Assembly: GCA_030407085.1 (NCBI GenBank)
Contig: CM059584.1
Span: forward strand, 100,997,001-101,061,000
Source of the DNA: Trichopria drosophilae
Lineage: Eukaryota > Arthropoda > Insecta > Hymenoptera > Diapriidae
Direction of reading: 5' to 3'
DNA length: 64,000 nt
Shown: positions 26,345 through 38,395 of the stretch, in pieces
How the letters are laid out: each line of letters begins with the position of its first letter
How positions within the stretch are numbered: position 1 is the first letter of the stretch
Program-made: the position numbers and the translations under genes
Notes under the pieces: generated by a model
What the model was told of the DNA's origin: nothing
Seen by the model: only the letters and a program-made list of their open reading frames with translations
Databases searched by the model: none

Positions 26345-27818
26345 TATGTGGAAAAATAACATGGTTGTGGTAATGAATAAATTGGTTGCACTAACTAATC
26401 GATTGACTGATCTGAGATCCTGATGATAAATTGGTTGGGATAATTATTTGTAGTTGGTTAGATTTGAACTAGTTAGGGTAACTATTTTATTGGTTGCATA
26501 TATTACGTTTAGTTAGTCAAAGTAACTAATTCTTTTATTGTTTCAAAAAAATTAAAATTACTTTATAACTTCTGAATTTCCCAGAAAATGTTACTTGGCG
26601 AAACCACATAATTAATTTATTTCCCATAAAATTACAGTATACTCTTGTTCTCCAACATAACGCCCCTTGCCACGCTACAACATAAATGTCCACGTGTAAG
26701 TCGTTCAGTCCATAGTTTACGATATCGAGCTATTCAATACCGTACATTTTCCTATTTCTCTAATTTTATAAATTTTGATTGTGTATTAAATCTCGGCATT
26801 AGAAAAAACAACCTGCAAGGAATAAAATAATACAATTCCTGATGTTTCCATTGAAAAATTCACAAAGAATTGATACATAATGACTAAATTTCTTTACATT
26901 TTCCAAGTACAGTAATGATGGGGAACGTGGAAAGGGACAATATTTTTCTATTGCCCACTTTCGACTCCTCCACGAGAAATTGTTGTCTCTTTGAGGTAAT
27001 AATCCCAGTACGCCAAACTTGGTTCAGTAGCGGCACTACTGAGAAGAAGATAAATCTATTAGAAGTGGAGATGTGGCATTACTGCGAGGATCGATTGTAC
27101 AAATTGTCAACATAAATTAATAATAAAAGTTTCATGATTAATTATCAATCTTGAATTTTTGTCCATAGAACAGTTCTGTGGACAAATTTAATATTAATTC
27201 TTTGAAAGAATTTGGTTATTTCGCCAGCTACCACTAAATAACAGTTGCACATCTTCATTGATAAATCTGAGATAGGAGAATTAGACAATTGGATATTAAT
27301 TACCTTTAAGATTTTAAATGAGATAATCATAGCCCTAAGTTTTTAGATTTCAAGTAGGTACTTCTATAGCGACATCTTGAATTTTAATCTAAAATTTTCG
27401 TACACCAAGAGAAAAAAATAGAGACACGGTTGCTGGTGATAGTAATGCGAATTTTACCCAAACAAATTACCATATATGTAGTACAATTTAAGACTAGCAT
27501 TTTCTGCAAATTTCCTGGATTAATTTTAACTTTATGAATTTCCAATTTATGCAGAAAAACTGTGTACACGATCGCGTAAAGATGGCAAAAGTGAACGATG
27601 GTGAACAAAGGTACACATAAGGCATGGCACAAAGGATCTGTCTTACATAATCTGTGCTTGTTACACAAATCTACATAGTCTAACTAACTGAAAATGGTAA
27701 AGTAACTAAGCCCTATTTATTTGAGTAATTCCACGAACCACGTAATTAGTTGTGATAACCAATTATTATCCAACCAATTCGAAATTGTTTTTTTCAATCA
27801 AGTCGTTTTTTCTGTGTA
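26345..27818. mobile_element. Foldback element with TTGGTTG minisatellite arms
   Basis: The left arm carries repeated AATTGGTTG / AACTAATT words (26380-26530). The right arm carries the complements, for example AATTGGTTGGGATAATTAT (26429-26447) against AATTATTATCCAACCAATT (27761-27779). The right end TTTTTTCTGTGTA (to 27818) belongs to the CACAGAGAAAAA terminus class seen at 47.64/52.33 kb and 57.69/57.94 kb. The left end TATGTGGAAAAATAAC is a weaker match. The 1.2-kb interior has only short meaningless frames. Confidence 0.65.
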
Positions 27819-29865
27819 GCCATATAAACAGAAAACTCTAAACGGAATTTATGTTTAAGGTTATGTTGATCTTTCTAATTTTTGGCACGAAACTACATAC
27901 CAAGTGAATAAAATCACAGTAATAAGAATCATATGTACAAGTATTTTTGCTTTTTGGTTTATCACCAAGATGCATCAAAAGTTGACATTTTAACATTGCA
28001 AGTAGATTGAAAAGGCAATTGCACATAGTAAAAAGCTTTCTTACTGCATGTTTTATAAATTTAACATAATTTACAAATTCCAATCTACACTTATTGTATT
28101 AATACATTGATTAGCTCTGATTTTCCACATTACTTAGTTAAATTTAAAAAAATACCGATTTTTACTAACGGAAATTTGTATATAAAGTTCGGAGAGAACA
28201 AAATAAATCTTCAAAATGAAATGACACACTGCATAAATATGTGTATGAAAGAGTTCAATGTAAACACGTAGTATACTTAATTGTCCATAAAAACAGGAAT
28301 CATTTCCATGCGTGAAAAAATGAATTAACTATAGTAGTAACAGTACGACTAATGTCAATGAAACTCAAATTCATCAATTTCTTCAGCCATGGATTGTTAC
28401 ATTAACATTTTTAGTTGGTTTTCTAATATGTAGAAATGCAAAAAATAACAGTTTTATGTTACTATAATATAAAACATCACACATGATTTATTTTGAATAT
28501 CTAATAGGTATGTCTTGTACAGAAAAAAAGGATCAGATATTCATCAATTTGCACTTTATTTTGAAATTACCCATACCTAATATTACTTAATACATAAAAA
28601 TTAAAAGTTTTCTAAATTAAGATTTTCTCCAGTTCAATGGTCATTATTACTTTTTAATTCAAATAATTTAAACTGCAAAATTGATATATTCAGTACAGGA
28701 TTTGTTATTCTAACCTATCATAAATTATAAGAAACTAAATGAATCTAAAACACGTTACCTTCTTCAAGCATTCAATATTCATAAAAGTTTTGGATCAATT
28801 ACAAACTTAACGTCATTCTAATCTCAATTTAAATCAATGAATTCACTAGAAAAGCAATTGACATTACTAAACTACGAGTGACCTGCAAAATTGGTTGTGT
28901 TAAGAAAACCTGTACTTCAGTCGATCACGCAACTTTTTTAACTGATTTTAACTTTGTCGAACTAATTCGAGCTTTCATCCATAATATTCTGAATGTTAAA
29001 TTGAATCACGATAAAGTGATATTGTTACGAACAGAAAGTGGTATGAAATATTGAAATTAATATATTTAATCAGCAGAATAATTCTTTTGCGATATTCCTC
29101 ATCGAACATCTGTTTTAAACGCAGATCATATTCTCGAATATATACCAAACGAATATTTCTAATAATTGAAATTGTCAGTTTTCTTCGGATCAACATCGGT
29201 TTTATTGCAAACCAGAAATTTTCATTTCGAAAAAGTACAGTTATCCGAAATTATTCAGTTGATTTTGACGTTTCGAGAATAAATATCAGAAAAACCAAGT
29301 ATCATACTACGGTATTGAAATATTGGTCGCAATTTAATTTCATGCAAAACCAGTAGATTCAACTGATATTTACGAAAGGTATAAAATAATTCTGTAAAAA
29401 TGTAGCAAAACTTAAGAGTGAATAAAAAGTGATGGTTTCATCAATCATTGAAGTCTATCCATCATTCTGAAAGACTTTTCATCCTCAGCGGTTACATGTG
29501 CATGATACACATTTCCAGTCAATCAAAATATTGTCGTCGATATTTTTATATCTATATGACTTGCAATTCTTCTGAAATAATCTGTCAACAAAAGAATTTG
29601 AATAAAATTGATGCGACAATAACATCGACTCATCCATTTTATATTAAAATTATTTCAATACAATATGGAATACGTGTGTTTATTTTTAAAAAATTATATT
29701 CGGGAGAAACAAATGTATTTCGAAATGGGGTTTTTGCACGTATTGTGGTCATATCTTTTCAGACAATCAGGCAATCAATTCGAAATCTGACACCATGCGC
29801 GAATCCCCTCGACGGGCAAAAACCGTTCCCCAAACATAAATACGCCGATATTGACGGAAGCGCTC
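27819..29865. other. Gene-free AT-rich stretch
   Basis: Nothing recognised. If the exon at 29896-29989 is real, this would be the start of its first intron on the minus strand. A 140-codon plus-strand frame at 29448-29870 has no recognisable motifs and lies antisense to that intron. Confidence 0.45.
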
Positions 29866-29895
29866 CCTAGAGTAAAATCATCGTAATGAACTTAC

Positions 29896-29989
29896 GCGTT
29901 GCTGCAGATGTCTCGAACAGCAGGACGGTGGAGAAAAGTGTACCCGCCAGGAATGTGCTTATGAAGAACGACCTCAAGCTACGCCCCAT
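29896..29989 (-). CDS. Candidate first coding exon, secreted or type II membrane protein (partial)
   Basis: The proposed exon starts with ATG at 29989 (G at -3 and G at +4, a strong context) and ends at 29896 before a consensus donor GTAAGT, leaving phase 1 after 31 codons. The peptide begins MGRSLRSF, followed by a hydrophobic run at about residues 8-25 (FISTFLAGTLFSTVLLF) and then ETSAAT. This is a short basic head plus a membrane span, as in signal peptides or Golgi type II anchors. The frame stays open upstream to another ATG at 30109 in weak context. The leader on this strand is purine-rich. No downstream exon was recognised in the 29.9 kb to the left, so the intron would have to be very long or the exons very short. 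The protein is not identified. A chance coincidence is possible. Confidence 0.5.
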
Positions 29990-30500
29990 TACGGCATCAC
30001 CGGCAAGCTTTTCCCTCGTCGCTGATGACACTTTTCCGCACGCACAGATATCTGTCAAACTTTTTTCCTCTATTAATCGCCTGTCACGTGATGTTGACAC
30101 AACTATCATCCGTAGACGAGCGATTAGATCAGAAACAAATCACACGCGTCTGTTCCAAGACACTATCTTATTTCTTTATTTTTTTTTCTCACGTCACGAT
30201 CATCACTTTATTTTCGTTCTTTTTTAATTGACTTCTTCTGTGGATTTCTTTCACTTTCTATTTACTTTCCGTCGTTTACTCCTGCTATTTCGATCTCTCT
30301 TCGGTCACAAGCACTTTACAGGTTCGCGATCACAGCGCGGCAATTTCATCGCCCTCCTTCGGGAAATCACGCGAAATTACTGAACGGCACCTCTGCTTCC
30401 CTGTTCATGCGACAAACACGTGTCTTGCAAGTTTGCGCCGAACCAGGTTCACCGCCAATCGCTTGACATGATTTTACGCTCCTTGCAACTGACGGCTGGG
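29990..30500 (-). promoter_or_regulatory. Candidate leader and promoter region of the minus-strand exon
   Basis: Composition rises to near-balanced GC here. Read on the minus strand, 30130-30320 is A/G-rich with many AAAGTGA / GAAAG words, typical of insect 5' leaders. Farther upstream, TTCAGTAATTT (minus strand, near 30380) resembles an initiator. These are compositional arguments only; no TATA box was found. Confidence 0.35.
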
Positions 30501-33359
30501 ATGAAAATTTTTCTTTCGTTTATTTTATAAAATTACATGTTTATATACTGTATTCTACCAAAATATAATACTATCAAAATAAATATACGAGTTTCCAAAA
30601 CTTTAGAAAAGAAGTTTTCTGTCAAATGTGGAATACAAATTTATGAAGCAACGAACCAACTTCATATTTATTAAGAACTTTCTGAAAATGTTTTCATCGC
30701 ATTAAAATGGACCTATCGTCAGGAATTCTCTTTTCTACCATTTTACACTGTTCGCTTTTGAAATAAAACCTTCTCACGGGATATCGCTGATATCTGAATC
30801 GGAAGACGAAACCCTTATCAAACTTTCTGCAGAATGGCAGGTCGATAAAATGAGTGTCCATTAAACTCTCGGAGGCGGTCTCTGATAAAATTATTATGCA
30901 CGCGAGAAAGGAAAAGAAGTTCACGCCTGCATAGACATCGGATGATGATTGGCTCTGCGCGACGTCTCTTATCTTCCACTGTACTAAATTCCCATAATTT
31001 CTGGCAGTAAAACGAGCGGGAATGTAAGATGGTGCTGCAAGAATCTTCTATCGATCATGAATAGAACTTTACGTCGATGCCGTTAAAGTTCTAGAAATAG
31101 TTCTTTACGAGCAAGGTAATTACAACTTCCGTCTATAACGCACTTTCAACTACAAATGGACACTCAACCTATCGAACTGTCGTTTCGCGGCGGAAGAGGA
31201 AATTCGCCGTAATCCAAAATTTTACAATCTCAAGCTCGTAAAAAGAATCGTGAGATTCTCATCGTTATTACGGAGGTTTATGAATCTTCTATGGTCATCA
31301 ATGTATTTTCCATCGAATAAAATATCACTGGCAATGGACTCCATGCATTTGCGCGAAATTTTCTCGACTAGGGATCCAGAAAAATAGCATCGACTCTAAA
31401 TCGTCCGTGTCGCACGAATCCATTCCTACCACCTGCTGAACACGTTGGCCGATCGCACATTTTGGACGACGCATAAATCATCGGTGGGATGCCGGTAGGT
31501 TTCACGAAAATGTGCCCGACCCTTTTAAATTGATTACACTTGCACTCGTGCCGCCGTATTCATGAATTAATGGCCCGACGCTCGACATCGGTCGCAGAGA
31601 GACCCTGGAAACGATTGAAAACACGCTGTTCGTTATCGCTCTTATATGATTTGTCCGCGTTCCCAAAATGCGCGTCAACGAGAACCTAGCACTATCGATA
31701 CGGAAATGCAATTTTTAACCCAGCGGCATTGGTCGTCCTATCATTTCAAACCAGGCATAAGATCTAGAAATCCCTTAGGTCCCGTCAAGAAAACTAATCT
31801 TCATAAAACTTTTTCTTTAATAAATGTTTTATCATTATGCACATATTCACAATTGCCGAAACATTTAATGAATACTTTAATCTATCTTGAAACTCCAGAC
31901 GGGACTCGAAACTGTAATAAGGAGAATTAGACCACCTACAACAATAAAATACGGCGAAGGGTCTTGAGAAGCTGTACGTGATACCTCTCGAGATCCCCTT
32001 CAGAGAAAAACGCTTCCCTCGTCAACCAATATTTGCCTTGCAAAGACAAGGCTCAACGTTACGAGGAGATCAATGAGCCACCTCATCCCTTTATTTTGAG
32101 CAAGCTAAAGTAAAATCCATCGTGAAGTCATTTCATCTCAAGGCGGCCCCTCTAATGTCGATGACATCCAAGAACCTTTGGGATGAGATAAACATCTACC
32201 TTTTGGTTATGTCATGAATGAAGGCTATTTAAATTTTTGTTTAATAAGAACGCTTTATCGATGACATAAACGAGCAGAAACTAATTTTTGTCAAACTCTA
32301 GCATACTCTAAGAAAAGTTAGGTCTTCTTGATGTGAAGAACTGCGCCAACAGAAAACTTCTACACTGATACCAAGAACATTACTGATGACAATGACTTAT
32401 ATCCACGTGGCATCAAGCTTAACCATTCCATTAGTCATGTTTCAGTTATAATCTCCAAATGGAAACGATACCAATCTTGTCAATGACCTAACGGGAACTT
32501 TTAGCTATATGAAGTATTACGTTCATTAACCCGAAGAAGCAAACTTCAGTAGATTTGATGGTCAAATTTAGTGGATATTGATCAAATTTATAGTTAACAT
32601 GAGCATCTCTGCCAATAGGATTTCAGATTATTGTTACTTATTCAAGAGGATCATGAGAAATTTTAACACCTCTGAAACGTATAATAAATGACTAGGATTT
32701 CATCAGATACGGGAAACCTAATATTTCATTTCTCCTATTATTTCGCTACTAACAAAGTCTCGGGTGACCATTTCAATGTGAAGGACCGTATAACCAAGAT
32801 ATTTCCATGTGTCAATTGTCAACCTAACCTTATTATAGTCTTGTCTACTCTAACCTGAAATCTATGTACACATCAATTGCACGTGAGATATCTTCATCAG
32901 TTAACACCTATTGCAAGATTAGAGGTCATTTCGATATTTTGGTAATTCCGAAAAATGAAACTAACGTGATGTATTCCAGATACGTGGAGTGAAGACTAAT
33001 CAGCGTTGAACACTTCCAGTATCATTTTCGGACTAACTCCAGATAGAATAAGTAAGGATGGTCTTTCACCATTACCACGTAGGATTCAGTTCAGACTACT
33101 AATTCCTCCTTTCTGAGAATCATGGATCAAGAAATACCATTCCTACGTGTTATAATATAAAATCCAATCCTCGAATCCAACAGTCAAAATGATGGAGCTG
33201 GATTTGTTCACCAAATGGGATCTACCGTTTTTATCAAAATGCCACGTTTCTCTCGCTCACCTCGTGATTAGCCAAAAACGCTAGTTTTCACTGGTTTATT
33301 TGAAAGCTAGAAAAATAAAGAGCACTTGATTACTGGACATTTAGATGAGAAAAGCACCG
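30501..33359. other. Non-repetitive stretch without recognised gene
   Basis: This is more complex and less AT-rich than most of the window, especially at 30700-32100 and 32700-33300, and free of the foldback repeats. Open frames are short and lack motifs. Single-copy upstream or intronic DNA with possible regulatory content is the likeliest reading. Confidence 0.4.
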
Positions 33360-33640
33360 TACGATCTTCGCGCGAGAAATCCGGCCGATGCGATTGATTC
33401 AGGGTCGCCTCGGTAGCCGGAGCGCTCGAGAAACGTACTCTCAGCTCGGACTCGGCTTTCGAAACTGAGTCGAGAGCTCGGTTGGACTTTTAGCGAGATT
33501 CAGTACCACCACCTCCACCAGCACCACCTCCACCGCCGCCGCCGCCACCACCGCCGCCACCAGCATCAGCGCCGACACTAGCACCATCGCCCACCATCAT
33601 CCCACCCCCTGGTACTCTGCTTTCTCATCACCCATCTACC
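33360..33640. promoter_or_regulatory. GC-rich island with CCN/GGN trinucleotide tract
   Basis: CpG-rich DNA (33360-33490) precedes a CCN tract of about 100 bp (33510-33615). An interrupted inverted repeat, CTCTCAGCTCGGACTCGG against GAGTCGAGAG, lies at about 33438-33475. On the minus strand an ATG at 33600 opens a 36-codon frame (MMVGDGASVGADA, then mostly Gly, ending TESR) that stops at 33490. The region to its right (33640-34090) is purine-rich on the minus strand, like an insect 5' leader. On the plus strand the same tract lies in an ATG-less Pro-rich frame of about 150 codons ending near 33943. A promoter or leader of a minus-strand gene is favoured, without proof. Confidence 0.4.
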
Positions 33641-34740
33641 GCCTCCGATCGCTCCATCTCTATCTTTTTTCCCATTCTCCTTTATGCTCCCTCTAGTCAT
33701 TCGCCGCATTCTCTACCCTTTACTACTTCCACCACCCTCCGTCGTTATCTAGCTTCCTTACCGGTCCATTCGCTCGCCTACATCTGGCTTTATCTTGCTT
33801 TATACCTTTCCCATATTCGACGTTCACCACTGTCTTCTCTTTCACTTTTTTTTTATCTCCATTTCCCGTGGCTGTCTGATCTTCTCTTATACTTTTCCTT
33901 TTTCTTCCATATTATTTTAGCTGCATTCAACATTCGCTAACTCACCACTCTGTTGCGCTCTAGTTATATCATGTTCTCTTTTTCCTGGATCTCGATTGGT
34001 CTCGATTTTCAAATCTTAACCTCCTTTTACCTTTCGTCCATTTTATCTCATTTTCACTTATTCATCGTCCTTCTTTCATGCTTTCATCCTTAAATGATTG
34101 ATATAATACTTCCTTTCAAACTAAATTTCAATTAGCAAATTCAATTTTGTAGACCAATGTTAATTACAATCCTGCAGTTTCGAAATGTTCGATCCTGCCT
34201 CTCTTTTAAGGGTTTGCGTACAGCTGCGCTGAAGGTTGTAAGGTTTAATGCTCTACTATACAAGAAAGGATTTTATTTACAATTTTAGAAACTAGTGGCT
34301 TCGACCGTGCGGCCTTTGGCTCATGTACTTATCGATTGGGCGGGTTTTTGTAGACACAACTATTTAATTGACTATAGAAAAAAACTGATGATTTCCACAA
34401 CTTTGACCATGTCAGCCGGAGTATTATTATGTAACATAATGGATATTATGTTATTATTAATGTTTTGTTTCGTAGTAATATTTATAATTAATAAATGCTT
34501 AATTTCTTCTTGACCCTTTTATCAAATTAAATAGAAAGACTTGTCTTTTTGGAACAAACTATTTTATTATAGAATATGACTTTCATATGTCTTTTTTTGT
34601 AGTGAATTTCATGTTTTTTGTTGGAAGCATTTTTTCTCCGATTTGTACTTTTGATAAGAAACACAAAAAACGTATATTTTTAGCTTTTTTGTTTGACCTC
34701 CCTATAATTTAGTATGGATCGACTCCACAAACTAATCAGA
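33641..34740. other. Pyrimidine-rich plus strand, then AT-rich DNA
   Basis: 33640-34090 is strongly pyrimidine-rich on the plus strand, which explains long frames lacking ATG. From about 34340 the sequence is AT-rich with no recognised feature. Confidence 0.4.
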
Positions 34741-34970
34741 GATAATTTAGGCCATGATAAATTCAAAAAGAGGTTGAACTTAAAAATCGTAATCACAAAA
34801 AAAATGGGACATACATAAAATATCATGGACAAAAATTTTTTTACTGCATTTTTGAGTTCATTAGGGTCTGAAACATCAACATATGATAAAAGACTATGGA
34901 GTAATTTTATTTACCGAGATGACCAAATTCAATAGTTTATCCAGACCTGTGGTCTGGGTCGAAATAATTA
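34741..34970. repeat. Dispersed repeat, copy 1
   Basis: Phrases such as AGGGTCTGAAACATCAACAT, ACTATGGAGTAATTTTAT and AGACCTGTGGTCTGGGTCG recur in diverged form at 39410-39560. The two are decayed copies of one interspersed repeat. No coding content. Confidence 0.5.
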
Positions 34971-37102
34971 AATATATGGGGAAATTTCGAGAACTTTTCA
35001 ACAATTGAAAGCAATTAGCTTACTTTCATTAATTTTATTACCCATTAAATCATAGACAATTTTTAACGTAACTCATAAAAAAGTACTGATTAACTCACCT
35101 GCATATGAGCCCCTAAAAAATTGTGTTTAACATATTTTCATAAAATGGTGTATTTAGAGAATTTGGAGGTTGCTGATCATGACTCTGAAGTCTGATTTTA
35201 GAAAATTAAAAGAATACGGCAGAGTATCTTACTTCTGGAATATATTCAATCATCTGACCAGTTTATAATAAGAAGACCAATTTAAGGAAAACTAGGGGTT
35301 TACATCCAGAATCTAACCATATTTTGATTACGACCCCTAAGTAAGGAATCCCTTCTGAAATCTAGCCAGATTTCGAAAAGAAGCATATCAAACTTAGGGT
35401 AATTTCAACACGGGTATGTATATCTCCTGAAGATTTCCAATTAACTAATCACTGAATACAAATAAAGCAAAGTATTACACGTAAACTGAAGTAATCGTAT
35501 GCAACGAGTAAAATCAAGTAATAAATAAAGGTACTAAAACCAGCACAAGGTTTTCTACATTTTTCTTACGCCAGTCTACTATGAGTGAGTATATGCAGAA
35601 TTAGGTTGAAGACAGAATCAAGGCTACTCAAATATGACTAAGTAAATTGTGTAATGGGACGAAGTAATAGGATACACAGGTCAACCAGGGTTTGCCTCTG
35701 GGCTGCTGTGGATCATTTCCGAAGTAATTTTGCATAATCTGAATCCATCGAAAAACTATAAAACAACATGTTGAGATGTTCAAAAAAGCAGTTGCCGCTA
35801 TGATATACGATGCTACTATTATTTTCTCCTTCTAAATTTCGACAACAAAAATTGAATTTGTTTCGTTTATTTTCTCTCCTGATATTACAAGTGACTATTT
35901 GCGTTTTCATTTTTTAATAATAATGTAGAAAAGGTATGTGATCTATGCACATTGTCTTATAAATAAACAAATGGCAGCAAAATAATACTTTCTTAATTAT
36001 TAATTAACAAATATAAATTAAACCTATAAAAAAGTGCGAAATTGTGTTGAAAATAAACGTAGTCGGGAGTTATTAAAATCGAGGCCATTTTAAATTTATG
36101 AAATTGATCCCAATAACACCATGACTATTCACTTTATCTTTCATTTTGAATCCTGCATCTTGGAAATTGACGATATCAATTTTCTGGCTTCACTTTCATA
36201 CTCACCAAGCCCGAAAATGTCAAAATGTCAGTTTCCAAGAACAATTGTCAAGTAGAAACGTTGTTGGAATAAATGTCATAATTTAAAACGGCCGTAAATT
36301 TACGAGAAAAACGTGAAAGGAGTAGACTAATACCTCATTTTAAAGTGTGTGAGTAGTACTACTGGTGCAAATAGTAAAAAAAACAACAAAGAATTAGAGC
36401 ATTCTATACATAACCCTAAAAAATAACAACAAAATTAATTTTTCTTTTACATAACCCGAAATATCTGAAAACTCTGATATTACGGGAACATTTTCACATC
36501 GGCATTGCATTCTACTTACAAAATTGTATCGAAAGTGACCCTCATCTTCCCAACAACATTAAAAACCCGATTTTTGTAGTCTTGTTATATCTTTGAATGT
36601 CCTTTCATTTGATTTTCTTTGGATTGAATATCAGTAAAATGTACGTAGACCAATTCCAAGGCTCTAGAAAAATACACTGACTTAGGATAGATATCGAGAT
36701 TTAGGTACGGAAAATGATCCGCGGGAAATTTTGGTGGATAACTGAAACTCGGCGGCGCGCGCTCTGGTCACTCTCCACTGAAGAAGCCAAGAATTAGAAT
36801 TAAGACTGGAGTTTCGGTTCAAAAGTGAATCATGAAGCATTGAGTTAAGGGATCGAAAAACCATGCAAGTTTGAAGTTGAAAATCGGAATTCAATGGTGA
36901 CTTTTGAAATAAATTGTTGGGTGTAACATTCCGATAGCTGCGTAACATATTTCCTGTTGCTAATGGTAACAGATATGTTAATGTAAATGATGATCGTTGG
37001 CTTTGGAAGTCAGTCATATTGGTTGGAATCTGGAACTAGATATAAATATATAGATTTTGAAGACCAAAAGTGTCAGAGTTTTCATACGATAAGTTTAACG
37101 AC
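34971..37102. other. Gene-free AT-rich stretch
   Basis: Nothing recognised. The 111-codon minus-strand frame at 36682-37017 is Ser/Asn/Leu-rich and of no known family. Confidence 0.45.
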
Positions 37103-37244
37103 CCAGACAACCAAAAGTTGAGTTAAAATCGACAGTGATTGTCCCAGTAAAAGTCAACATGAAACCAGCTTTAGGGTTGACTTTTTGTCGGCTATTACCG
37201 GGACATTCAGAGTCGTCTTTCACAGTCGACTTTTGGCTGTTTGG
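37103..37244. mobile_element. MITE-like hairpin element, 142 bp
   Basis: Ends CCAGACAACCAAAAGT and ACTTTTGGCTGTTTGG are inverted at 14 of 16 positions. The pairing continues inward through ATTGTCCCAGTAA / TTACCGGGACAT and AAAGTCAAC / GTTGACTTT to a short loop near 37165. There is no coding capacity and no clear target duplication. Confidence 0.8.
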
Positions 37245-38320
37245 AAATAAGCAAATTGAATAATGCGATCAAAACAAATGAAATGAGTTAAGCATAGATC
37301 ACGAAAAACTAGGAAACGCTATCCACGGTATATACTCTTGGTATTCACATCAAGGCTTACTATCCTTTTTTATTTTAGTTCAGTTTGATTTTGAATTGAT
37401 GTTGATGCAAACAATAAGCGATCTTTGTAGGAATGATCGAACCTCTAGTTCGGATTCAGCGACCCCAAAACCTATATATCGATTGACTGGAACGCATTAC
37501 ACATTACATCAATTTTCGAACATATAGATTAGAAACTTTGGGAAATTCACTCCAGCCCAATGCCAATATTACACACTAATTCTCTCTACGTCTCTAAAAC
37601 TGTCTATAGTATCACTTATAGCGAGAACTTCTGATCAGAAAGTCGGGTACTATACCATACTCCAGTTTTAGCCGGATCGACAGAGACCTATTTTCATGCC
37701 CCCTTTTAGTGGGTTCTGCGGTATCCAAAGGTTGTTGTTGAAGTCTCTAATTACAATTCTGAAGTAGAAATAGTCGAAATGGACTACACAAAAAAAATTG
37801 CAAAATAAAGGTAACAGTAATAGGTTATGATGCAAGGCTTAGTTAGTTTAATGAAAAATGGTTGTGTTATTTTTAATGTAGCAATAATGAATGCATGAAT
37901 ATATAAATTAGAAAAATTAGTTAATTTAATACACTGCAATGTCGGTTTTAAAAACTTTAGACTATTGCCCTTTTCATTTTGGTTCTTAAAATTTAACCTC
38001 GAATTTTGAATGTTAAAAACATTCATCATATCTTCCAATTTAAGAAAAGGTACAAATGAAATAAGAGGGCCCCTCTTTGTTATAAAAAATCATAGGTGAT
38101 TGAATAAGAGCTCATTCTGATTGGTAAGGGAAGTATTAAAATATGCAAATAGTATAGACGGCCATAAAAAATTGTTGCATCCTGCACGTAACCTCAAAAA
38201 TAGCAAAAAAATGCATTTTTCGAGTACATAACCTCAAATATCGCAAATTCCTGGCGCGATGAGCCACTTCAGACTTTGGGTTGGACTTCTACACACAAAA
38301 TACTATTATTATTAAAATGC
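37245..38320. other. Gene-free AT-rich stretch
   Basis: Nothing recognised on either strand. Confidence 0.4.
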
Positions 38321-38395
38321 ACACATATTTCGAAAGGCTGTTTTTTGAAATGTCTGGTTTTAAATGTCCGGTTATTGAGGTGCACCCGATATTGG
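38321..38395. repeat. Remnant of the GACATTTCAAAA foldback family (right terminus)
   Basis: TTTTTTGAAATGTCTGGTTTT, then AAATGTCCGGTTATTGAGGTGCACCC, match the right-hand end of the 3.55-3.90 kb element (minisatellite word plus the terminal GAGGTGCACCC). No left arm is visible, so this is a solo end. Confidence 0.65.

Noticed and set aside
29448..29870. 140-codon plus-strand frame
   Set aside because: It has AT-driven composition and no motif, and it lies antisense to the better supported exon and its intron.
30694..30924. Minus-strand frame beginning with a signal-peptide-like NFFSFLACIIIL
   Set aside because: It lacks an ATG at the right place (GTG only) and has no leader or donor support.
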